Below, in pieces: positions 56,791-64,000 of a stretch of DNA of 64,000 bases (position 1 is the stretch's first letter; each line of letters begins with the position of its first letter). The notes beneath the pieces were generated by a model. The model was not told the origin of the DNA. It made no database searches and saw nothing but the letters and a program-made list of their open reading frames with translations. This DNA comes from Rugalucina vietnamica (Eukaryota; Mollusca; Bivalvia; Lucinida; Lucinidae), in assembly GCA_964017185.1 (NCBI GenBank), contig OZ024871.1, positions 9,664,214 to 9,728,213 on the forward strand. The letters run 5' to 3'. The position numbers and the translations under genes were made by a program.

Positions 56791-58124
56791 AGCCGAGCAT
56801 TATCTAGCATGATGGAAAGAATGGCTTATATTCGTTTGCTCTTGATCTATCTTTGTCTTGAAAGTTGTGTTTCCTAGAGATTGGCAAGTCAATGGTCATT
56901 TCCCTTCAGTCATAACATGGATATATTCGTTGCAACTTTTAAAATGAAGGCAATGATATTATAGGGAGCTTATGTATAGTCTGAGCAATCAAGACGCCTA
57001 CTATTTCGTAACCTGCTGGCACTTATACCTAAAACCAAAAAAAGTACACAATTCTGTTTATAAAATAGAAAACAAAGTTTGGCTGAAGACATACCTAAAT
57101 GATACCGCCGCACTAAGTTGTACCTAAGGCAGGACCCTAGGGTTTGTTTGTTCCCCTGTTAGTCAGAATGCTTCAGTGTCAAACGTTTATACACCGATAT
57201 TGGTTTATTTACAAATTGATTGAAACAGACCATTAAAACCTTTCTCGAATGTTATAACAATCTTTACTGTAACCTCTATTTACTAAGACTCTAACTGCCA
57301 GTTAAGGAGCAAACTGTTCATTCCATGGAATTACTTCCAGAAAACATGGAATCAGTCTATCGGAGAATAAATAGTTATGCCAGATTTCTTCTCATCTTAT
57401 TTGGCGTCTACATTAAACATGAGGAAAATTGGGAACACTAGCTGAACGGAAAATCTAGCGAATGTCAGAGCAAATGCACTAGCCTACACCAAGCACAAAA
57501 TTGCGCCATATAATACCAATCTGGAAAGTTGTGTAGCCTCATCTGAAACTTGGTATATACCGGCAATTTTTAAAAGTACTGAGTTAATGAAGTTATGTAA
57601 GTATTCAATGCCAAGTCATTTTGACCTTGGCCAAAGTTAATTTACATATTAAAATTTAAACTCAATTTTCTCAGAAACCGATTGGCTAATCTATGCCAAA
57701 TTTTATATAGAGTCTCCTTGGGAAGGAGGAACGAAGGTTTGTAAAATGATCTACGTCACTTGATCAAGATGGCCGCCATGCCCAAATATGGTAAAAACTT
57801 CTAAAAATCTTCTCAGGAACTGCAGAACCGATTTCAACGAAACTTGGGATGTAGCATCGGGGACTCTAGCGGTCATACTTTGTTTAAATTACAACCTTTG
57901 GCTAACCAAAGCCTGTTTTATTCGCAATATTATTCGCAATATTGTTTCTAAAGGTCCGAAATATAGATTCCCTTCCTACATTAATTTCAACAAATGTAGA
58001 GAGGAGATTGCATCTGCATTGAATGATTTTGGTAATCGATGGTGTATACGAGAGGGTGCTGGGGATGGTGTTCTCAAAGCTTGGAAAAGAAGTATCTCCA
58101 CTATTGTGGATAAACGTATAAAAA

Positions 58125-58740
58125 GGTACAAGTAGGCAAAGATCAGGAAAAGGCGCAATCAGAAAAAGATTCCCACTCCAAAAACCGAGGTGGGAAAAAA
58201 CCAAACCAACAATCAGGTACTTATACCATGAAACAATCGTAAGCCGAATGGGCAGCTATTTTCCCAATAGGTGGCCACTCAGTTACCTTAACTTAACTAA
58301 AAATATGAAAACATACATAAGGCGCCAACAGCACAAAAAATTTTAAACACCAAGACATAAAACAAAAAGAACCACCACAGAAGTTATCGACTTGGAACGA
58401 TCAGTAACACAAAGTTACTGGCGGGCTTAAACCGGTTTTACATCGCCATAACCTCACCCTCATCTTCTGCAGTGGTTCATAACATTTAGTTAGTTATTCG
58501 CTCCTCGTGGTGAATCTCTAACTAGTCAATGAATCATCAAGAACAAACAAATAAATCATGATAAACATCCTGATGAATCAAAAACCAGGACTCACAGATT
58601 CAGTAAGCTGCCCGACGATGGAGATCCCTGGGCGCCAAATAACTTACTAACTCCGGAGCTAAAGAAAAACATCAGTTGGACCCCGGTGGGCCAAGCAACA
58701 GACAAGAAGCTCCGGCCCCAACCAACTAAAATGAATAGCT
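58125..58740 (-). other. PLE 3' untranslated region
   Basis: Runs from just after the MMAPT stop to the terminal CTACTTGTACCTT. About a dozen further copies lie in the window. It contains the three-way junction described under findings and no poly(A) tail. Confidence 0.75.
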
Positions 58741-60405
58741 TTATGTCGGGGCCATCATAGAGTCTGACGCCCGACCCACCGGCGTGCAATTAAAGAAGGC
58801 AGCATAGTTATCAACCATGATTGGGTTAAAAACTAAGCATGCAGACTGTCGCATAACATTCAAGTTATAACCTATACGTTTGTAACGTGTTATGATTTTT
58901 CTGAACTGAAAAGAAAAATCATTAATTCCTTTAAGTTTCTTAAATTTGTAAACCAAGTCACCATAAAATTCAGGTTCCGAAAGGCCCTCACTTAAAAGCG
59001 TCTTTAACCCAACATTATATTTGGAAATCAATTCATAGTGTCTACGATAAAATTTAGAAAATGTTTTTCGAAGTTTATGATACCGATAGCCCTGTTTGAG
59101 AAGTTTTGCCGTTAAACATTTATTTCGAGCGTTGAAGTCTGTAACATGATTGCAGACTCTAGCAAACCTAATAAGTTGCGAAATGTATACACCATAAGAA
59201 GCACGACGAGGAACGTCACCATCCAAAAAAGGAAAATTTACTATATCAAAATCAAAGTCATCGCGCTTATCATAAATTTTAGAAGAAACAAATCCATTTG
59301 CAACAGAAAGATGTAGATCTAAAAAGGGGGCTTCAGTATCTGAGATATTGGCTTTGTTCAACTGAAGTTCAGGTGGATAAATTTGATTGACCATACCTTC
59401 AAAATAAGGGTTGTCAATGTTCAATAGGTCATCGAGGTACCTAGATGTGGAATTAAAAGCCTCGATAACATCAGCTTGATTATCATGGTTAAGAGAATCC
59501 ATGAAATCTCTTTCGTAGCAGTATAAAAATAAATCAGCTACGAGAGGTGCGCAATTTGTACCCATCGGAATTCCAACAATTTGTCTGTATAACTTGGTCC
59601 CAAATCTAATATAAATATTATCAAGGAGATAGGATAAGGCGTCGCATACATTCTGACATGACCAAAGTGTATACCGACTTTGGTCAGAGGAAGTGAAAAA
59701 AGCCTTTCTGTCATTATATGCCAAATAAAGTGAACCATTTTCTAATGCCCTTTTGAAGGTCCACTCTATCAAATCCAGAAGTTTTTCTTTAATTAGATTA
59801 TGTGGTAATGTTGTATACAGAGTAGAAAAATCATATGTGGACAAGCTTGTCGCACGGAACCCTCTACACTTCAATTTACTGAGCACCTCACCAGAATTTT
59901 TAATTGACCAAAACCAATTTTTATTTGAAGTTTCATACACTGTCTCACAGTATCTTATAACATGAGATTTGATAGCAGTAAGACAGGAAGTTAATAATTT
60001 AGAAAGTTCAGTGGTAGTACAAGAGCTAGAATTTGCAATAAATCTAGCTTTGTATGGTCTTTTGTGAAGCTTAGGTAACCAATACATCGTAGGAAGTTTG
60101 TCTTGGCCTTCATTGACACAAACAGAAAACTTAACAGGTAAATCGTTTAAGTGGGCATTAACTACAGACACCTCATCAGTATCTGTCTCCAGATAAGCCC
60201 TGGTACCATCAAGCTCCTGTTTTAAGGTGTTAACGTAGTGAAGCCTACAAACGACAACAACATTGTTTGCGGCTTTATCTGCCGGAACCAAGACATACTT
60301 TCTATGAAATTCTTGGATACCCTGCTTCAAATGCCTAAATGACGATTTGGGTTTAGGAGGTAAAAGATTAGTATTTTGTGAATAAAACTTAATACGTTTA
60401 TCCAC
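58741..60405 (-). CDS. Penelope-like reverse transcriptase (554 aa)
   Basis: Makes cDNA from the element's RNA, presumably at the genomic target. RT landmarks in order: VPADKAANNVVVV (40-53), the PLE-style LPKLHK...ARFI (110-123), motif A YDFSTLYTTLP (191-201), motif B GIPMGTNCAPLVADL (278-292), motif C YLDD (323-326) with both catalytic aspartates, then FLDLHL (361-366) and a conserved tail KLYDKRDDFDFDIVNFPF-like to SYGVYISQLIRFARVCN (378-419). The LPK-HK block and thumb layout favour the Penelope/TERT-like group over LINE or LTR RTs. The true protein starts upstream; the ATG used is internal because the N-terminal part is cut by a TGA. No endonuclease domain follows. All RT catalytic motifs are intact. 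Confidence 0.85.
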   Translation of the reverse strand: MDKRIKFYSQNTNLLPPKPKSSFRHLKQGIQEFHRKYVLVPADKAANNVVVVCRLHYVNTLKQELDGTRAYLETDTDEVSVVNAHLNDLPVKFSVCVNEGQDKLPTMYWLPKLHKRPYKARFIANSSSCTTTELSKLLTSCLTAIKSHVIRYCETVYETSNKNWFWSIKNSGEVLSKLKCRGFRATSLSTYDFSTLYTTLPHNLIKEKLLDLIEWTFKRALENGSLYLAYNDRKAFFTSSDQSRYTLWSCQNVCDALSYLLDNIYIRFGTKLYRQIVGIPMGTNCAPLVADLFLYCYERDFMDSLNHDNQADVIEAFNSTSRYLDDLLNIDNPYFEGMVNQIYPPELQLNKANISDTEAPFLDLHLSVANGFVSSKIYDKRDDFDFDIVNFPFLDGDVPRRASYGVYISQLIRFARVCNHVTDFNARNKCLTAKLLKQGYRYHKLRKTFSKFYRRHYELISKYNVGLKTLLSEGLSEPEFYGDLVYKFKKLKGINDFSFQFRKIITRYKRIGYNLNVMRQSACLVFNPIMVDNYAAFFNCTPVGRASDSMMAPT

Positions 60406-60871
60406 GATAGTGAAGATACTTCTTTTCCATTCTTTAAGAGCATTATCCTCAACACCCTCTCGTTTACACCATCGATTACCGAAATCATTTAATGCAGATG
60501 AAATCTCCTCTCTACATTTGTCGAAATTAATGTAGGAAGGGAATCTATATTTCGGACCTTTAGAAACAATTTTGCGAATTCTAGAATCCGAAATTATTTT
60601 TAAATTTCCAGTAACAATATGTCCAGCGGGTTGATAAACATATTTTGAATCTTTACAATCTCAAGACTTAGGAGTATTAGCATGGATATCAAGATCAGAA
60701 ACAAGTTTATTGAAATTAAAAATTGTATTTCTGATTGGTTTGTTATATTTGTAACAAATAATAGGAGGTTCTGAATTTTGGAAGTAGGTAGGTATAGACT
60801 GTATCACTGATTTATCCTGGAATATGCTTGGTAAATCAATAAAGTCAATTCCTTTATTGATGAAAGGAATC

Positions 60872-62474
60872 TAATCTTTTACAGCCTAAACTTAAATCGT
60901 CCTTTAGCCATTTGAAGCAGCGTATCCAAGAATTCTATAGAAAGTATGTCTTGGTTCCAGCAGACCAGGCTGCAAACAATGTTGTTGTTGTTTGTAGGCT
61001 TCACTATATTAGCACCTTAAAACAGGAGCTTGATGGTACCAGGGCTTATCAGGAGACAGATAGTGATGACATGTCTGTTGTTAATGCTCACTTAAAGGAA
61101 TTACCTGTAAAGTTTTCAGTTTGTGTCAATGAAGGCCAAGACAAACTTCCTACGAGGTATTGGTTATCTAAGCTTCACAAAAGACCATATAAAGCTAGAT
61201 TTATTGCTTATTCTAGTTCTTGTACTACCACTGAACTTTCTAAATTATTAACGTCCTGTCTTACTGCTATCAAATCTCATGTCATAAGATACTGTGAGAC
61301 GGTGTATGAAATTTCAAATAAAAATTGGTTTTGGTCAATACAAAATAAAGACATTTCTGGCGAGGTGCTGAGTAAATAGAAGTGTAGAGGGTTTTGTGAG
61401 ACGAGCTTGTCCACATACGACTTTTCTACTCTTTATACCACATTGCCACATAATCTGATTAAAGAAAAACTGATTGAAAGAGTGGACATTCAAAAGAGCA
61501 TTAAATAACTATGGTTCACTTCATTTGGCCTGTAATGACAGAAAAGCTTTTTTCACTTCCTCTGACCAAAGTCGATACACACTTTGGTCATGTCAGAATG
61601 TATGCGATGCTTTATCCTATCTCCTGGATAATATTTATATTAGATTTGGAACAACGTTATACAGACAAATTGCTGGAATCCCGATGGGTACAACTTGCAC
61701 CCCTCTTATCTATTTTTATACTGCTACGAAAGAGATTTCATGGATTCTCTTAATCTTGATATTATCGAGTTCTAGGTACCTCGATGACCTTTTGAACACT
61801 GACAGTCCTTATTTTGAAGGCATGGTCAAACAAATTTATCCCCCTGAACTACAGTTGAATAAAGCAAACAACACGGATACGGAAGCCCCCTTTTTAGACT
61901 TACATCTTTCTATTGCAAATGGATTCGTTTCTTCTAAAATTTATAATAAACGCAATGACTTTGATTTTGATATAGTAAACTTTCCGTTTTTGGATGGTGA
62001 CTTTCCTCGCCGCGCTTCTTGTGGCGTATACATTTCGCAACTTATTAGGTTTGCTCGAGTCTGCAATCATGTTGCGGACTTCAATGCGCGAAATAAATGT
62101 TTAACAGCCAAACTTCTCCAGCAGGGCTATCGGTATCATAAACTTCGAAAAACATTTTCTAAATTTTATCGCAGACACTATGAAATTGATTTTCAAATTT
62201 AATGTTGGGCTAAAGACCCTTTTACGCGAGGGCCTATCGGAACCAGAATTTTATGGTGACTTGGTTTACAACAAGAAACTTATAGGAAGGAATGATTTTT
62301 CTTTTCAATTCAGAAAAAATCATTACACGTGACAGACGTATAAGATATAACTTAAATGTTATGCGACAGTCTGTATGCTTAGTTCTTAACCCAATCATGG
62401 TTGATAACTATGCTGCCTTCTTTAATTGCACGCCGGTGGGTCGGGCGTCAGACTGTATGATGGCCCCGACATAA
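60872..62474 (+). pseudogene. Host PLE reverse transcriptase, frameshifted
   Basis: The same protein as 58741-60405, with at least four breaks. There is a stop after SGEVLSK (61377), a frameshift around the KEKL-IE region (about 61470) and a deletion between CTPLIY and SSSRYLDDLL that shifts frame in the motif B to C interval. There is a further shift after RRHYEIDF (about 62195) and another near FRKIIT (62315). YLDD (about 61780), LPKLHK (changed to LSKLHK) and FLDLHLS remain readable. It ends with CTPVGRASDCMMAPT. Confidence 0.85.
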
Positions 62475-63085
62475 AGCTATTCATTTAGTTGGTTGGGGTC
62501 GGAGCTTCTTGTCTGTTGCTTTGCCCACTGGGGTTCAATTGGTGTTTTTCTTTTGCTCCGGAGGGCGCCTAGGGATCTCCATCGTCGGGCAGCTTACTCA
62601 ATCTGTGAGTCCTCGTTTTTGATTCATCATGGAGTTTATTATGATTTATTTGTTTGTTTATGATGATTCATTGACTAGTTAGAGATTCACCACGAGGACC
62701 AAACAACTAACTAAATGTTGTGAACCACTACAGAAGCTGAGGGTGAGGTTAGGTACATGTAAAACTGGTTTAAGCCCACCAGTAATTTATATTACTGATC
62801 GTTCCAAAGCGATACTTCTGTGGTGGTTCTTATTGTTTTTTGTCTTGTTGTTTACCTTTTGTCTTGGTAAATTTTTGTGCTGTTGGCGCCTTATGTATGT
62901 TTTCATATTAAGTTTAGGTAAATGAGTGGCCACCTATTGGGAAAATAGCTGCTCATTCGGCTTACGATATGTTTTCATGGTATAAATACCTCATTGTTAA
63001 TTTAGTTTTTTCCCATCTCGGTTTTTGGAGTGGGAATCTTTTTCTGATTGTGCCTTTTCCTGATCGTTGCCTACTCGTACATTTT
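62475..63085 (+). other. PLE 3' untranslated region with best-preserved three-way fold
   Basis: Stem I 62590-62595 with 62734-62739; stem II 62609-62615 with 62693-62699; stem III 62703-62707 with 62717-62721. All three stems are perfectly paired over those bases in this copy. Confidence 0.7.
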
Positions 63086-63089
63086 TTAC

Positions 63090-64000
63090 TGAACAATCAA
63101 ATTTTGTCATATACATGTAGTATTTTTAAACAAACGATTTTCCAGAACGGCTTTAGCATGTGACCTGAAAATTTATAGAAACAGGCAGTTTAATGTGAGT
63201 ATTCAAGGTCAAAACTACTTACGACTTTTGCCAAAATGACTTTTAGTTAGCTAAAGGTCATTTTTCAAAGACCAAATCTCAGGTTATTGTGCTCAGGCCT
63301 CAGAACCATTGGCCATCTACGAGATTTTATGTTTGCATTTATACAGTGCCGGATGTTACAACTTCAACCAAGTTCCCATTCTGACACTCAATATGCGTAA
63401 AATTCCCTCGACAGTTTGGTCATTATTCAAATCAGTATCTTTTCAGCAAAAACATCGTCTGTCATTTGCATGTACAGTACACAAATAATGGTAAGCAGAC
63501 CTCTCAGTACTGAACGCGTATAGATAAAATGTAATCTTTTCCACAGCAACTGCACTCGTCTCCAGATCAATTAACCAGAAAAGAAATAGTTCATAAATGT
63601 TCTCCCGAGTATGTGCCAAGCCTGGTGCCAAGAAAATACAATTTAATGTTTTATGCTCTCTTAGAAACATTTCCATATTGTATTAGGTGGTTTCAAAGGT
63701 ACTTAGTCCACTTACCAGCGCAATTATTTCTATTTGTTTCTTGATAAATCTCATTAACCCACATTTCCGTCTCGACAACGAAATATGTTTTCTGTTTATA
63801 AATGACTGCTTAACCGTCATCACTCTTCATCTGAGGTCATATGGGAAAGCAACAGTTTAGATTTGTTTTTTACCCTTCGACGACCATGAACTATTGATCT
63901 GAATAGTTGATACCTATTGATACCTTCCTGTACCAGCATTTTAAACGCACTGGTCATTCTCCCCTTAATATTATAGTTCAACCAGTGGAGAAAAATTCAT
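63090..64000. other. No gene recognised; weak R-family remnant
   Basis: 63140-63320 contains R-like phrases (GACCTGAAAATTTATAGAAA, GTATTCAAGGTCAAAA, CCTCAGAACCATTGG), probably an old R fragment. The remainder to the window end shows no ORF, RNA or repeat that I can support. Confidence 0.4.

Larger units (their letters stand above)
40541..58122 (+). repeat. Segmental duplication, unit 2
   Basis: Second tandem copy of 25551-40417. Insertions specific to it include a ~290-bp block at about 41817-42108, PLE tails at 44471-44553 and 47352-48089, a hAT-like MITE at 45999-46258, a ~215-bp block at about 48150-48360, a foldback at 49065-49871 and the composite 50388-54595. Confidence 0.85.
58123..60870 (-). 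mobile_element. PLE copy with the 554-codon RT frame, nested in antisense
   Basis: The 3' end is at 58123 (GGTACAAGTAGGCAAAGATC as seen on plus) and the 5' truncation is at about 60870. Upstream of the ATG at 60405 the frame stays open with PLE homology except for a single TGA at 60661-60663: GIDFIDLPSIFQDKSVIQSI, ICYKYNKPIRNTIFNFNKLV, then stop, YVYQPAGHIVTGNLKIISDS, IVSKGPKYRFPSYINFDKCR. The stop replaces a residue where relatives have cysteine. The element is therefore nearly intact but 5'-truncated. No GIY-YIG endonuclease domain is found after the RT; if this family has one, it is N-terminal and lost here. Confidence 0.85.
57905..63085 (+). mobile_element. PLE host copy split by an inverted PLE
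   Basis: The plus-strand PLE runs from IVSKGPKYRFPSYIN to STIVDKRIK (57905-58122). It is interrupted by the minus-strand PLE at 58123-60870 and resumes at about 60872 with NLLQPKLKSSFSHLKQRIQE, ending with the 3' UTR at 63085. About 17 bases (codons for FYSQNT) are missing at the insertion point. This is the same PLE that ends unit 1. Confidence 0.85.

Noticed and set aside
58125..63085. Head-to-head PLE pair as a true divergent arrangement
   Set aside because: The host sequence resumes on the far side, so this is an antisense insertion into a pre-existing copy, not a designed inverted pair.

Overview
This is eukaryotic, AT-rich DNA dominated by mobile elements. It has no operons, no ribosome binding sites and no dense coding. 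The mix of Penelope-like reverse transcriptases, several tRNA-derived SINE families, foldback/MITE elements and an interspersed repeat ending in GCTCACC with a GGCC-type terminal palindrome points to a marine invertebrate, most likely a bivalve mollusc. That assignment is inference. I see no intact ordinary cellular gene. The only long open frames are a 246-codon zinc-finger ORF inside an LTR element and a 554-codon reverse transcriptase ORF of a Penelope-like element (PLE).

Layout. 1-6.1 kb: AT-rich, UTR-like DNA, a 186-bp tandem array, foldback elements, SINEs, PLE 3' tails and a broken zinc-finger exon. 6.2-9.6 kb: a complete, very young, apparently non-autonomous LTR retrotransposon in minus orientation. 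It has two ~1.1-kb LTRs, 4-bp target duplications, a tRNA-Leu primer site and TATA boxes, and its only ORF is a four-finger zinc-finger protein in the gag position. It sits inside a copy of a longer repeat (R family, 6.09-11.1 kb). 11-14 kb: SINE, MITE, an integrase-core fragment and a striking array of nested palindromes. 14.3-18.8 kb: a large imperfect inverted repeat (foldback-type element). 19.8-21.8 kb: a second R copy. 21.8-23.6 kb: a decayed PLE.

25.55-58 kb is a tandem segmental duplication. Unit 1 (about 25.55-40.4 kb) and unit 2 (about 40.54-58.1 kb) align along nearly their whole length. Each is itself built of diverged ~3-kb modules. Because the units are paralogous, each provides the empty site for insertions in the other. 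This exposes exact borders of a hAT-like MITE, a 0.8-kb foldback, a 5'-truncated LINE tail, a 1.76-kb TIR element and several 5'-truncated PLE insertions. The junction between the units lies at the hairpin centre of a MITE fused to a PLE fragment.

57.9-63.1 kb: a plus-strand PLE split by a minus-strand PLE copy that carries the 554-codon RT ORF. A second nest of the same kind (a PLE with two PLE insertions) occupies 51.7-54.4 kb. The PLE 3' region occurs about a dozen times and can fold into a hammerhead-like three-way junction with at least one compensatory base-pair change. The genes here are retroelement genes. RT copies itself by target-primed integration, mostly leaving 5'-truncated 3' tails, and SINEs, the LTR element and MITEs must use machinery encoded elsewhere.
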